Source: Auricularia sp. M13 (Eukaryota; Basidiomycota; Agaricomycetes; Auriculariales; Auriculariaceae). Taken from it: 64,000 nt of DNA. The notes below the pieces were generated by a model that saw nothing but the letters and a program-made list of their open reading frames with translations, did not search any database and was not told where the DNA came from. A program made the translations under genes and the position numbers. Within the stretch, counting starts at the first letter, position 1. Each line of letters opens with the position of its first letter. Below, piece after piece: positions 32,686-45,351 of the stretch. The stretch spans positions 1 through 64,000 of the forward strand of contig CM073197.1 of the NCBI GenBank assembly GCA_037042915.1. The letters are read 5' to 3'.

Positions 32686-34250
32686 AGCAGCAGGCTCCCA
32701 GAGCCCAGCATTTGCGCCACCAGCACATCGACGCCCGTGCGCACCATGCATGACGTCGCGCCGGGCCGCAGCGTCTCTGCCAAGCTCGCTGTCGCCGCGT
32801 CCAAGGCAACGTCCGACCGCGGCTATCGCCCGCATTCTGCGGCGCGCGCGACCGGTCGGACTGCTGCGCGCTCGTTGCCCAGCTTCGCGCAATTTGACGA
32901 CAGAGCAGAAGAACTCGTGAAACCGCAGCGCGGCCTACGCGCAGGTGCACATCGAAGGGCGTCCGGTGCTGACTCAGGTGCGCGTTTTGTTTTTCGCCGT
33001 GCCCACCTTGCGCGAGCTTTGCTGACGCAGAGCTCGCAGAGGTAGCGCCCCGGCGCCCAGGATCGACGCTGCAAGCATGGTCGATGCCTCAGAACACCAC
33101 GCGCGACTCTGGCGCGGGACCGCGGCCTCGGTGCCAGGCTACCACCGCCGCCGCACGTCAAACTATCGCGTCGCGCGCGACTGCCCGCCATCGAGCCGCG
33201 CGTTGCGTAGCCCCGCGTACGACAACCAAAAACGCCGCGCCGCCCGGCTTCGTGGACAACTACAACGGCGCAAGGAGCTTTGGCCGCCTCCGGTCATTCG
33301 CGGTGCGTCGCGCCGGTCAAACTGGACCGAGGCCGTGCCGCTGTGCACAACCGTCCACGCGGGGTCGGTGACGACTGCCCAGTGCATCGGGAGGCGTTAG
33401 GTGCTCTATTTTCCATCCTCATTCAACGATGACTGATGCGAGCAAGCAGCATAGTTCATCGATGCCCAGGGAGACAATGCGCCCACACCGGCGCATTTGT
33501 TGCCCAGCTCGCGCCGCGGTTTGCGAGGTCCGACTGCCGCGACCACGTCTTCTGTGGCGCGCGCAGCTAGAGCGTGGGCCGTCGTCGGGTGCTGCGGACC
33601 TCGTGCTCGCACGCACGAAGGGCAAATGGCGCGGCGTACGACACCATCCTGCGGCTCAGCACAGTCACATTACGCGCGCGGCCGGCGCCCAGGACGCGCA
33701 CACACTCAGGTGCGCTAGTTCCTCTTGTGTCTACGACTGGCCGGCTCGCTGACTGCATTTTTCACAGCGGGCGACGCGCTGGTCGTAGGTCTTCCGCCTG
33801 TGGCACCAGCTGCGGCTCGTTGACGTGGATGGCGCCCGCGTGGACTCTCCGTTCTTCACGGGCGCGACCAATGCGCACTGGATATCCGTTCCTGCCGCCT
33901 GTCCGCGAGTGACTCGATAGACGACGAACTAGAGCGGCCCGGGGCGCTCGCGTTGCCCAGAGTCAACTCCGGTTCAACCATATCCGCTCCGTCTCCCCGC
34001 CCATCTCGCTACGACCCGGCCCACCTGCTTGATGCCACGGGCGGCGCGCGCCCTCGGCGATAGCCCCGAGCCAGCCGCCTCGCCTGTGGCTGCAGCAAGT
34101 GCTTCGAATGTCGGCGTCGATGCAGGGCTTGTGCTCGCTGTGCGTTTCAGGGGGAACGAGATGCGCGAGCGAACTCACGGGGGCTATCTAGGTTGCTGCG
34201 TGCGCGTGGGCTTATTTTGCTGAGTCCCATGCGAACGGGAGTTGCACGAG
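32686..34250. repeat. Repeat block B, left copy
   Basis: Stretches match 52300-53750 in inverted orientation. For example, AGAACACCACGCGCGAC at about 33090 has its complement near 53610. The GCGATAGCCCCGAGCCAGCC of about 34060 has its complement near 52550. A degenerate coding piece (FFTGATNAHW...) is shared with 52507-52887. The copy is too diverged to stay open in one frame. Confidence 0.65.
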
Positions 34251-35120
34251 TTCGGACGCGCTGGCGTTAACGAGCGCGCCCAGTCCTCCCTGGGCCGGGC
34301 TCACTGTCGTCGTTCACGAAATCCATCCACTCCGTGGCTGAGTACCATAGGTCGGGTCTCCGGTGAACCAATGTTGCGTCAGCTGTGCCGATATTTCGTG
34401 AGGAATTGAGAGTCCCGCCTGGCTCGCCGTTGTACTCGAGCACCAAGACAGACCAAAGCTCGTGCGGTGATGCATACAATCCGCGTAAGAGTAAGGTCGA
34501 GCCCGCAGGTTGACGCCACCACCATCCGCCTCGGGAGACGCAAAGTGCGCATGCAATTCCTGCGCAACGAGAGCTACGTCGAGGTCTCGAGCAGGCAACT
34601 CTTTCTGCGCATCCGGGGGGAAGTATGAGCAGAGGAAGCTGGGCAAAGATGGATAAAGCCTGCAATACTGCGTACCTGCGGTGTGGCCGTCGAAGTTCAA
34701 GTGCGTGGGAGCTGCAGTCTGCAACACTATCGGCGAGTTGGCAGGCTTGGCGCGCAGTCGCGCATTTTCTGCACCAAGGCACGTGTTCTCCTCTTCGAGT
34801 CGAGCAATTTCACCGCTCAGTCGATCGACCTCGGTGCCGTGGACCTCGCACAGCTAGCACTGTCGAATGCGCGCGGTACGGTGGTCGAGTCCCGTCCATG
34901 TGCACTGCACACAGCGGCTCCTTCAATATTTTACGCAGACAGCAAGCTGGGAAAGAGCATACCTCAAGACCCTTCTTTGCGCACACGTAGTTGGCGCGCC
35001 GGTGCCATCGCCGAGCTCAATCCCCTGCCCAGAAGCCATATGAGACATGCAGCTCTGCTATACACGGCAGTTGAGTCATGGTGGAACAGTCGAGGCCGAG
35101 GTAAATCTGGGAGGCGCGGA
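34250..35120 (-). pseudogene. Decayed paralogue of the Zn2Cys6 gene at 51401
   Basis: The minus strand matches the gene at 51401-52081. It has the CAAAGAAGGGTCTTGAG exon end (about 34970), the coiled-coil exon (about 34740-34870) and the tail (PHEISAQLTQHWFTGD, about 34345-34395). The first zinc-binding exon is hardly recognisable. Five bases are missing within the second (ACGTG|TGCGC against ACGTGCGATGCGTGCGC). The tail has a one-base shift relative to the intact copy. A longer alternative tail (WMDFVNDDSEPGPGRT) is open here. It lies in inverted orientation to the intact copy. Confidence 0.65.
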
Positions 35121-36650
35121 TCAGGGACGCGACTGCAAGTGAAATGCAACGTGGGCGCATTGAGGGTCGCGAGCGCCGGCGTACGCACGCGCATGTGGCG
35201 TTGCGATTGGAAGTCGTACATTGAAGAACGGGAAGAGACGAAGGACACGTAGAGGGCCTTCACCGCAACGAGGAAGGACTCTGATCTCAAGCTTGATTGA
35301 AAATCCAATCGCGCGGTACAAGGGTTAGGGGCGCGGTAAGTGCGCTCGAACTCTTAGACTATCCAAGTCGGTCTGCGTCCGCGCCACATCCGCCTACGGG
35401 TACAGTTGCGATGAGCACGTACTGCCAATGAATGGGCGCCTCAAAATGCAGTCATTCGGAAGCACCTTGCGATCAGGGCACGCGTGCTGGCGAATGGAGA
35501 TTGAGACTATCTCCGCCATGACCGAGGCGCACAAGATAGCAGCAACTACGCTATCCATGAGCTCACCGAGACGAAGCAGATTCTGACACTGTTCACACGT
35601 GACCACGAGCGCGCTCCGCTGCCCCGTTCGCTGGCGCGTCGAGGTTCGTCTGGGCAGGCTCCGCTAGCGCGGTGGCGGTCACGAGGACGACCAGCGGTGT
35701 CCACGGCTGTCAGGATGCGTAAGGAGAGTTAGCACCAGTCCGCTACACAGGGCGAATGGAGACCACCCGCCATACCTTGCAAGCGAAAGAGGTCCGCGAT
35801 GCGTCAAGGATTCACTAGCATCGCTCCGAGACTTTATCTTGTCTTTCTCAGTCACTTGCAGCCACCGCAATACAAGTAATTTGATGCGTTCATGCAGCTG
35901 AATCCATCCATTGTACAAGCTAAGGACGATACGGAGAATGACGGAGGGAAGTACTCGAATACTGTACAATGCGGACTCTTTGTGACCTGGATGATTGCAG
36001 TAACTCGCCCGCCGCTCCACTCCCCGCAGCGCACCATCAGATTCGCGAGCATCGCCTTGCAGCGCCGGCCGTTCTGACCGAACAGCAGCCGCTCAACGCA
36101 GTTCGGAACGACGTGCCAAAGGGCAGGCTTGCCGGCGAGGGGCGCGCGCACGGCGACGAGGGCGAGCACACAGCACGGAGCGTATCCCATGGCGCCACAA
36201 CGACGGGGCTGGGCGAAAGGGACCAAGAGGTCGACAGCACCGCGAGCGTATCTTTTGAGGTCGCGCGCCATTCTCCCGACTGGATATGGAGGTCGTCGCT
36301 GGTGCCATATAGCGCGCGCGGTCTCCAGTAACGCGCAGGAGATCCGTTGGTCCTCGGGCAGGTGGGCGTGGGTGTTGCGACAGAGCGAGCGCGGGGTTGA
36401 TTGAGCAGAAGGTTGCCATTTTCACCTGGCGGGTACAGGGATGCGCAGCCGATATCAGCGACCGCGACCACAAAGGGGATTGAAGCTGAGAGCATGTCCA
36501 GCCAGAGTGAGACACGAGGGAGAGGGGAGCACGAAAGCAGTGAGGAGCTGGGCGACTAAGTAGATAGGAGGCGCAGACAAGGTCATGAATGGAGTACAGT
36601 GCGTTGGCCGCGCGAACGGTGAACGGCGGCGGGCTAGCAGGAGTCGGGAC
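35121..36650. other. Spacer downstream of the 701-aa regulator
   Basis: GC-rich open frames occur, including a 370-aa minus-strand one over 36093-37205. They overlap real exons in another frame or have non-coding composition. No supported gene. Confidence 0.4.
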
Positions 36651-36682
36651 GGACGATGGAAACGAACGACGGATGCGCAGGC

Positions 36683-39600
36683 CTACGAGACCATAGCATT
36701 CGCATCGGGCGGCCCGTCCTTCTCGTCGTCCAGAATATAATTGCGCTCGATCTCGCTGAGGATGCTCAAGAAGTCCCACAGGTACGCATGCGCCCTCGCG
36801 GCGCTCGCAGGCGCCTCCTCGGCCTTGCGCACGGCGTCGAGCAGCGTGCTCGCGACGAAGCGCACCTTGTGCACGAGACTCGGCCCGTTCGTCGCGATGC
36901 TCTGGATCGGGATGCTGTGAAGCACGTTCAGCAGGTCCGACGCGACCGCCTCGCGGTCCTCCGCCGACGACATCTCGAGGTCTTTGACGTCGCCGCCCAT
37001 CGAGTGTCGCATGCTCGCCATCAACTCGTCGCGGTACTGCTCGATCACGAATCGCACCAGTTGCTGCAGAGGCGAACGCAGCGTCAGCTAAGATGTCGAC
37101 GACGCGCGAGACGGGAGGCGTGAAGTGAGCGCGGCGGCGACACCGCGAGAACGACGAGCGTCGCCTGTAAACGCGCCAGCAGACGCAGGTGACTGCACGC
37201 CGCACGGAACAGGTGGGGAGAGACGACGACCGCCATCACTCGCGCCGCCACCCTCGCCCGCCCCACACCCATAAAACACCACCGCCAAAGACTCACCTGC
37301 GTGACATACAAATTGGCCTGCATGACCAAAAAGTGGTTCCCCGCATTCTCCCGGTTCGCATTGGGATTATCAAAGAAGTCGCGCACCTCCGCGAACGTTT
37401 GCTGCGCGAACGTATAGCTCGAGCCGTTCGAGTTGGTCCGGAGCATATTGGACGACGACGACGACGGGCGCTGCAGCCCGCCGCCCTTGTGCAGCCGCAG
37501 TGGCGGCGGCGTGTGCGCCAGCGCCGTGATGATGCGCGCGTGCAGCGACTTGACTTCTTCCAGCCGCGCGGTGAGGAAGGGGCCTGGAGCGTGGGCTAGC
37601 CGTCAGCATAATTGGAAGACGGAAAGGAGAAGGAGCGCGCACCCTGCGGCGGCGACCGCTTGTCGACGCGGATGCGCACCAAGATCTCGCCGAGCAGCGC
37701 GAATATGCGCGAGCAGTAGTTGAGCCCAGACACGATCGCCGTCTTGCCCGGCGGCTGCGGCAGGATGCCGTTTTGCGTGATACTGCAGGACGGTCAGCAC
37801 ATGTAGATGAGGAGCGAGGACGGCGAGCGAGGCAAGAGCGGGGCGGCGAAGACGTTGGCGGGGGAGAGCAGTACGACGACAGCGGCGAGAGCGTGGCCAA
37901 CATGAACAGGACCGGCGGACGGTACGAAACAGAACAGGACGCGCGCGCGCGCACGAGGTTGAACTGCGAGACACGCCCGCTCGAACGCACGGCGCTCTGA
38001 CCCGCACAGGCGCGCGCGAGGGAAGAACGCGAGCACGGCCGCGCCGCGCCTACGCTGATTCGTGCGCAGGCGGCTGATGCAACGAGGACGGCCGTCCAGA
38101 GCGCGGGTCGGCGCGCAAGCCGGTCACGCGCGGATTACGGCGCAAGGCGCAACGACGAGCGCGCAGGGCAACGACGCGGGCTCGACGTGACGCAAGACGG
38201 GCGCGCGCAGAACACCTTTCCAGCGGGGAATGCTAGACGTCGATACAAGGCACGCGCATGCAAAGCAAGAAAACGGGAAAACGAAGTGCAACAGGCGGCG
38301 ACGAGCAGCAGCGCGGCTAGGCGACGACTCAAACCGAGCAGCGAGCACCGCGAACGTGGACAGCGGGCGGGGCGGGACACACCGCGCACCTCGCACAAAC
38401 ATCCACGTCCAACCGCAAGCTCAACAGACGCCGTTCGACGCGGGCGGCAGCGAGAGCGTGGGTAGGCGCGCAGACGGCACAACGAGGAGAGCGGCGGCAG
38501 GCACGTCGACGCAGGAGACAGCACCAGCATTGATACGCGGACCAAGGAGAACGACGACGAACGAGCGGCGCACGCTCCAAGCACCGACACCGAACAGCAG
38601 GCGCGTTCGACGGAGCAACGCGACTCGGCGTCGACAACGACCGAGCAGTCAGCGCCGCGCACGCGCGGACCTGCAGCAGTGTCGCCGCCGACGTCACGCC
38701 GCGCAAGCCCAAGACGCCCGGAGAGCAGCTGGCTCGCGGTCGAAGCAGCTACCCGGGTCGACACTGCTCCCCGCAAGAACGCAGCTCGCCGGCGGTCGAA
38801 GCACTGCGCCCGAGACCACGTGCGCGCAGCGTGGCCGGGCCGGTCGCGCACAGTCGCCGTAGCCGGGCGACTCCGGCCGTCGTCGTTCGCGACAGAGAAG
38901 GAATGAAATATGGAATGGTAAATGAAATAGGAAGAGCGAGCGGTGAAATAGGTCGATGATGTGTAGGGAGCGGGCGTGGCGTGGCGTGGGATAGATGCCA
39001 ATGTGCGCGGCGAAGGAGAGCGTGCACGCCGGCGGAGCGGGCGTGGCGTGGGATGGGATGGGATAGATGCGAGTGTGCGCGGCGAAGGAGAGCACGAACG
39101 AGCGGGCGAAGCAGAGACCGGCGAAGCAGGCAAGCACGGGGAAACTCAAACTTGGGGCGAGATCGACAGACGTCGCACGTGGCGCGCGATGGATGGTGGG
39201 GTAACGAGCGTGCGAAAAGGAAGGCGCCAAGCCGCTGTCAACTGCCCAAGAAGCAGCGCCGGGGTCGTGTGACAACGAAGTACGCGAGCGGCGGAGGGGC
39301 GGGGACGAGCACTACCAGAGGAGAAGGAAGGAAAGCGCACTCACTATTCGTCGTCGACCTCCTTCGGGAAGTGCAGCGTGCAGTCCTCGTCGCGCAGGCA
39401 GATGGGCCGGCCGAGGAGGATGCTCATGCTCTTGTCCGCTGCGCGCGCGAGGTCAGCGCGTATGAACACTAACTACAACACGTTGGCGGCGTACCGGAGA
39501 AGAGCAGCCAGAAGGTGCGGCGGCGCATCTCGCACTCGATGGGCTCGAGGCCCTCGTAGCTCGCCTCCTCGTGCATGTGGAGCGTTACGGCGATGTGTGC

Positions 39601-40856
39601 GGCCTCGCCGAACGCCGCGTGGCTCGTCGCGTCGTGGCCCTCGCAGAAGTGGTAGATCGTGTCGCTGGGCGCGCGTCAGCGACAGCAGGGCACGCGGGGC
39701 AACGGGACGCACAAATATCGGATGACGACGTGCGCGCTGGTGGGCGGGTCGTAGCTCGCAACGGTAACATGCCGGCTGGCCTCATGGCACTGCTGGGCGA
39801 GCTTGCGCACGGCCGCGCGCTCCATGGGGACATAACTGCGCGGGACCTGGACGAGGGTGCTGGCGACGGTGCTCATGACGAGCGCAAAGAACAGCGGGTC
39901 GCTCTCCTCCCTGCGCGCCGCAAAGTCGGCGAGGAAGGACGGCTTGTGGACGCACGGCGTGAGCGGGTAGACAAAGTCGAAGAACAGGCCGATGATCTGG
40001 GCGATGCGCTCGCGCGGCGCGACCGTGTCCAGCCGGTGCGGCCGGTGCTGGTGCCGCAGCGGCGGGAAGTAGCTCGGCGCCGGCGCGGGCGGCGACTGCT
40101 GTGCGGGGGCGGAGGAGGTCGGCGGGAGGGTGTAGAGCGGGTACGGCCCGCCGAACGCGGCCTCGGGCGGCGGCGCGGGCGGCGCCGCCTGGCCGTAGTG
40201 GAACGTGTCCGCCGCGATGGGGTACCGGCTCGGCGGGATCGACGGCGGGATGACGGGCGCGAGCGGCGACAGGCCCGTGTGCGCCATCCCGTAGTTCGGC
40301 GCCGCGGCCGACGCGGGCGCGGCGGCGGAGGCCTGCTGGGGCTGCGGCTGCGGCTGCTGCGGGCCGAGGTGGGCGGGCGAGGTGGGCGAGAGCGCGCTGG
40401 GCGGCGAGCCGGAGTTGGTGTGGTGGTGGACGAGCCCGCCGTTCGCCTGGGCCGCCGCCGCCTCTTGCTGTTGCTGCAGCCGCCGCAAGTAGCTGTAATT
40501 AAATTTAATTTAATTAAGGCAGAATATATGCAGGACACGGCGCACAGGTTGGGCGGGCCGCGCTTCTTGGGCTGGTAGTCGTAGGTGCAGGGGATGCCGA
40601 GCGATATACAATGCTTGCACGCCTGCTGCGGGTCGTCCTCTGCGCCCTCGCGCGCGCACTTGACCTTGCGCGCCCGGCACGCGTCGCAGCCTGTATGCGC
40701 ATTAGCACCCACTAGCTCGCCGCCAATTATGCAGCGGGTGCACGCACTCTGGCTCTGGCGCTTGCGCTTCGGCTTGCCGTCGGCGCCGGTCAGGGCGTCC
40801 GCCACGCGCTGCACGTCCGCGATCTCGTCCTTGGGCAGCGGCAGCGGCGCATCCAT
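36683..40856 (-). CDS. Zn2Cys6 transcription factor with fungal_trans domain
   Basis: Eight exons (40856-40748, 40690-40546, 40492-39713, 39664-39495, 39438-39345, 37782-37643, 37583-37297, 37063-36683) sum to 2106 nt: an unbroken 701-aa protein. Residues about 37-75 form the DNA-binding cluster (CDACRARKVKC...CKHCISLGIPC) followed by KKRGPPN. Next come a Gln/Pro/Ala-rich linker and a regulatory middle-homology domain (ERIAQIIGLFFDFVYPLTPC, about 40010-39930). That continues through YEGLEPIECEMRRRTFWLLF, KSMSILLGRPICLRDEDC and FPKEVDDEYITQNGILPQPP. Such proteins are nuclear activators or repressors, often of catabolic genes. The target is unknown. Introns are 48-69 nt except one of 233 nt and one of 1562 nt (37783-39344). 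Confidence 0.92.
37783..39344 (-). other. 1562-nt intron, probable insertion
   Basis: The exon joins on both sides are exact (VDDEY then ITQNGILPQ), so this whole stretch is intronic. It is over twenty times longer than the usual intron in this window. It holds GC-rich sequence with CGA/ACG-rich low complexity. At 38980-39115 a duplicated segment (GGGATAGATGC..., GTGCGCGGCGAAGGAGAGC twice) is present. I find no coding domain or clear terminal repeats. Confidence 0.8.
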
Positions 40857-41050
40857 TCGCGAGCGTGGGGAGGCGGGGGGCGGAAGGGGAGTTGAGCGGG
40901 ACAACCTCGCTGGCAACCGGCCTGTTATAGCCTGCCTCTCGGCCCTTTGTCGGATCCCCAATTTCTCCGCCACGTGCCCCGCACTGGCTCCCCATTTTTT
41001 CGCTCAACCGTCTTCCTCTGGCTTCATACTCACTGCGCTCTGTCTCTTGC
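40857..41050 (-). promoter_or_regulatory. 5' flank of the 701-aa regulator
   Basis: Upstream region of the minus-strand gene starting at 40856. On the coding strand it is purine-rich in its distal part. No clear TATA box or named binding site was identified. Confidence 0.3.
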
Positions 41051-42510
41051 TGCTGTCCTCGCTTGATTTACGACTCGATAACTCTGCTTGGTTGACCTTG
41101 AGTTTACGCTCTATTACTGCTGCTTTTTACAACAGACCCCGCATCATCAGACTGCCTCTGTTTATTAGATCCGCCTCGCAGCAGCTGCATCCAAGTATAT
41201 TGCCCGCCGTCTTCGCTCAGAAACCACCTCTGAGTCTGATCTTCCGTCAGGACTCAGTGTCATGTCATGTTCGAACTATCCCGCCTGAATCGGTGCTCGC
41301 CCGCCATTCCCTCGGACACTCTGGCTCAGTATGGCAGCTGTTCATCTCGCATTCACAAACCCAACCCGGCTGCTCTCCTCGGCTTTCCATTCTCGTCACG
41401 GGCGCACTCGGCAGCCCTGCTCGCGCGTACTAGACTATAGCGCTCCTTGGGCACGACACGACCTCCTGACGCCGCGGCCGTCTCAGATGACGACCGCGGA
41501 GCACGCCCAGGCCAACCTGGACGCGCCAGCGGAGCGCGTGCACGGTCACGTGTGCCGCGGCGTCTCTGGATCGGTTTCGTGTTGCGTCGTGATGAGCTCA
41601 TTCACTTCGTAGCTGCTTTGTCTTTCGCTGTCAGGTTCTCTCTGTCGCTGCGCGTTGGACCTGCCTCGGACAGTACGGAGGAGATACAGTAGTCTCAGAG
41701 TCAGGCTGAACCGGCTTCAAGTTCGCGCCTCTCAGGCTCCATTCATTCCGCCGTACACGCTCACCGTACCCGCCGGCAGATTGGGGGTTCAGACCGATAG
41801 ACTTTCTCCGCGCGTCGTCTCATTACAGTAGTTCACCGAACCCAATTGCCTGCTTCCCTGAGCAGTGAGCTTCTTCCGTCCAGCGGTATAGACCCCACAG
41901 CTAAAACCTCGCGTCAGGCATCATCATCAGAGGGTCTTCGCCTTAGGCATCATCGGCAGACTGCCCCTTCCTCTGTTTACTATGCCAGTGGGATCCTCAG
42001 CCTCCGCCGTCCTCACGTCAAATACAGCTCTGAATTCCTCTCTCGCCGTTCATCGTGTCAGCCTCTATTTTTCGGGCCTCGACGCGCTCGTTCTGGGCGC
42101 GGGTGTACTAACTCGGCAGCCCTGCGCGCAGCCTCTGACCCCGCGACCGCCACTGCGCTCGCGGATGCCGGAGCCTGCCCATCGTGACCTCGCGGAGCCT
42201 GCCCAGGCCGAACTCGACGCGCCAGCGAGCGCGTGCACGGTCACGTGTGCCGCGGCGTCGCTCGTTTGGGTGTTGCGTCGCGATGAGCTCATCTGAATCG
42301 TAGCCTCTGCTATCGCCGTTCCTTCTGGTCAAATCGCGGCGGGTTGGACCCGACCAGTACGGAGATAAGTTAGACTGAATGTCCAAAAGCCGGCACCATG
42401 GCGCGCGTCTTTACTGAAAGGATGAGGGCACTTGAGGGCACTTTTTGACACCATTCATTCCGCAGTACGCGCTCATCGCAGCCGTACCGCAAGCAGATTC
42501 GCAGAACGAT
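41050..42510 (+). repeat. Diverged direct duplication, about 650-750-bp units
   Basis: Copy 1 (about 41100-41790) and copy 2 (about 41890-42510) share ordered blocks. One is GCGTGCACGGTCACGTGTGC (41537 and 42233); others are GATGAGCTCAT and CATTCATTCCGC, the last followed by GTACACGCTCA/GTACGCGCTCA. The overall match is patchy (about 65-75%), so the duplication is old. No coding content is supported. Confidence 0.7.
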
Positions 42511-45259
42511 AGATCCAGAGCGCACTACCAAGTAGCAGCCGCGCGACCAGATTGGAACGTCCGGCAGGAGGAGAGACGCGGCGCAGCGGTGCATCGCCTT
42601 CAAGTTCAAGTCCCTCCAGCATTCACATCTCGAGCTCGTCCGCACAACCTATTGCTTGCGCACACACACGTACAGTGTATATCTATCTGCCGCTGCCTGT
42701 GCTCTCATCGCATTTCCCTAGAACGTTAACCCCGCGTCCCTGATCCGCGGCTCTCACTGGCAAGTTGCAACTTAAATCACTCGTTCTTCTTTCCTTCCTT
42801 CCTTCCTCGTTCTTCGCCTCTCCACCCCAAACCCCGAACTGCGCGATAGCAGCTGCCCTAAAATGTTTCCTGGGCGCGATCTCGTTTGAGCTCCGGGAGG
42901 AGTTCCCATTTGCAGTGTACCGTGGCTAGCTACCGTAGACTACCGCGCAGACGTTGAATTGCGAAGGGTCAGACGCTGCGAAGCAGAAGCAGATATGATT
43001 TGGCGCCAGCACGTGGCCCGCACGTGAAACCTCATGACGAGGCGCGAAAACTCGTTGAACAGCGAATGCTACGCGCGCGCAGGGGATTCGGGGCTGGCGT
43101 ACATGAGTCGCCTCCTGCCGTTCCCACTCTCGCCCCTCACCCAGCCCCGCCTACTCGTAGGATCGGTAATGCGCTCCACTCCACATTCATAAGTATTGAG
43201 AGAGTTCTCGACGACGTGGCACACGACGACTAAACGCACGTGACCACGGCACATCCTCGGCGCTCTGATGATTTCTCCGGCGCTCACTGACCCCACACGG
43301 CGGAGTATCCCGCGAGAGACGGAGGACGGAGGAAGTAAAGGTGCCGCGCGGGGTATTTTAAATAATCTCTCCGCAACCAGCCACGGTCGGGAGATGTTGA
43401 GGTTCGGTGCAGGGAGCCTGTGGAAGAACAACGAGATCCTTGCACCATTCAGGTTCTTCGCGCTGCACAACTGTACCGATGTGAGTCGGAAGATACTGCA
43501 TTAGAGTATTAGCGGTATACCACTGGTGGTCTCGAAGGTCAAAAGTCCTCTTGCCATCTCCAGCGACTCTATGCGCGGCGCTGTTCTTCTCAAAGTTCCC
43601 CTTTGCCCGCGAGGCACGGCAGTTTTTCCTTCCGGACCTCGTCTGTAGGTTGGGTGTAGCAGATGATGAGAGCGCGTCAGTAATGAGATGAGATGGCAGG
43701 CTCTCCTCTGGCTGCTAGTCTGCCTATTTATGCTTCTGAATCTCCATCCACCGTGACGGGATCTCTTTGAAAGCGGTGGACAATGATGCAAGTGATTATT
43801 GTATTTCAGAATTGCGCGGATGGCGCGGAGTTCGGATGCGTTCGCCTTTCTGCTTCGAACCATCATCGTGCGCCGTTCGCGTTCGGTCGCATTCAACGCT
43901 CTCCTTCGTACACGGTGCTTTCTGCAGCTCGTTTGATACATATCCCTAGGCGCGGCGCTGCCAGTCGACGCCTGTGCGCGCACCAAGTGGACACAGGCGC
44001 ACCGCATGAAGAATCGGCCTTTCGACTTGGGCGGCGTTCTATGGCTGCCTACTTATTCAAACTCACATTCGAGCTTATGTGTCTTCTGGATCAGACTCAG
44101 GTCGCTATTATCAACATCTGAGTACATTCCCTGACGCTCAGAAACCTCACCTTCCAGCTTGCGAGCGGCCCGTGTCTGGCGCCAGTTTGCACGGCTGAAC
44201 GGTGATTCATTCTGGTGATCCACGCTCTTCCAATTGAACGTAATGCTGCTCGTGCGACTAGGAACCTTGCTGCTGGCACTCTTGTGCTCGCAGTTCGTTT
44301 TCCGGCGCAATCTGACTTCTGTCTGGCGGTGCGGCATCAACATCTTGGCCACTGCCGTATTCGAATTCTCTGCCGCACTGTTTGAGCACGCGTGACATTT
44401 CCCTCCGAGTCAATTCCCATGCTATGCGAAAATCGACTTTCCTCCGGATCCCGAATCCTCAGCCATTCCGTTCCCCCGTTCTGATCCAATCTGCCGTTTC
44501 AAACATCTCTCCTTACGGCACGAGGCGCTCACAGACTGCTGCTCCATGAAAATGTGCTCGTGGTCGCACGCGTGGCTGCGGATCGAGAGGTCGCAGGCCG
44601 CAGCTTTTACCGGCGATCTGACCGCGCCGCATAGACTCAGGTATAAAGACATTCAGTCTCATCTGCATAGGACTGCACGCGCGTCTGCCCAGCGGTGTGC
44701 AACCACTCCTTCGGTTTCGGCGCGCAGCTGGTTGGCAGGTTCTATCACTAGCATATCTTCGTTTGGCCCGTCCCTTGCAGACTGTACTCTCAGTCTCATG
44801 CAGATGAACGGGATCGCGTGGCCACTGGCGCGTACCACATGCGTTGACTCGACGCGTTTCGGGCGCGGTCTGCGGATACGTCGGACGCGGACATGAATTC
44901 TCTAGACGTCGCTGTCGCTCCGCGCACGCCTGCAACGTTGCGCTGCGTCACCGGCCGGCCAAAACGCCAGCATGCGCACGCACGACGCCGCGCTCGCTTG
45001 GCGGTCTGTTGGTGCGATTTCCTTGCGAGGTTACCCGTCCGGGTGGGCCCTTGCAGTCGGTTCTGGCGCGCATCATTGGACAGCAGAGCGGGCGCCGGTA
45101 GCCTTGGCTCCTCGCGCCCGGTCTCCCAAATATCGCTAGCGTCTTCGCGATCGACGCTCCTCGCGCGGCCGTCCAGGATGTAGTGTCGCGCGACTTGATA
45201 GGTTGCCCACGCGCACGCTCCCAGCTGAACCGACATCCGCTCCATCAGCAAAACTGGAA
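42511..45259. other. Gene-poor spacer
   Basis: Open frames are short. A 99-aa minus-strand frame at 44053-44352 (MAKMLMPHRQTEVRLRRK...) is the only one with a plausible start, and it lacks any motif. A (CTTC)n-like run lies near 42795. No RNA gene or transposon end is seen. Confidence 0.35.
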
Positions 45260-45328
45260 AACACTGCCACTGAAAGAAGCAGGTTTTCAGCCAATCAGCG
45301 CGCGCTCAGACTGCTCCCCGAGCTCTCA
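45260..45328 (+). repeat. Left arm of a split palindrome
   Basis: Together with 50744-50760 this arm is complementary to about 50761-50845. For example, GGTTTTCAGCCAATCAG at 45281 pairs with CTGATTGGCTGAAAACTGG near 50799. Matching continues through GACTGCTC..GAGCTC and ACTTTTACC to the centre near 50757. The LINE at 45329-50729 splits the arm. Confidence 0.85.
45315..45328. repeat. Target-site duplication, 5' copy
   Basis: TCCCCGAGCTCTCA, identical to 50730-50743. It marks the 5' edge of the LINE insertion. Confidence 0.93.
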
Positions 45329-45351
45329 AGCTTCCTTTGACTCCGACCACC

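Noticed and set aside
36093-37205. 370-aa minus-strand open frame
   Set aside because: Arg/Pro/Ser-rich out-of-frame reading that overlaps the well-supported last exons and intron of the 701-aa regulator.
38135-39133. 332-aa minus-strand open frame
   Set aside because: Lies wholly inside the 1562-nt intron and has the composition of GC-rich non-coding sequence.
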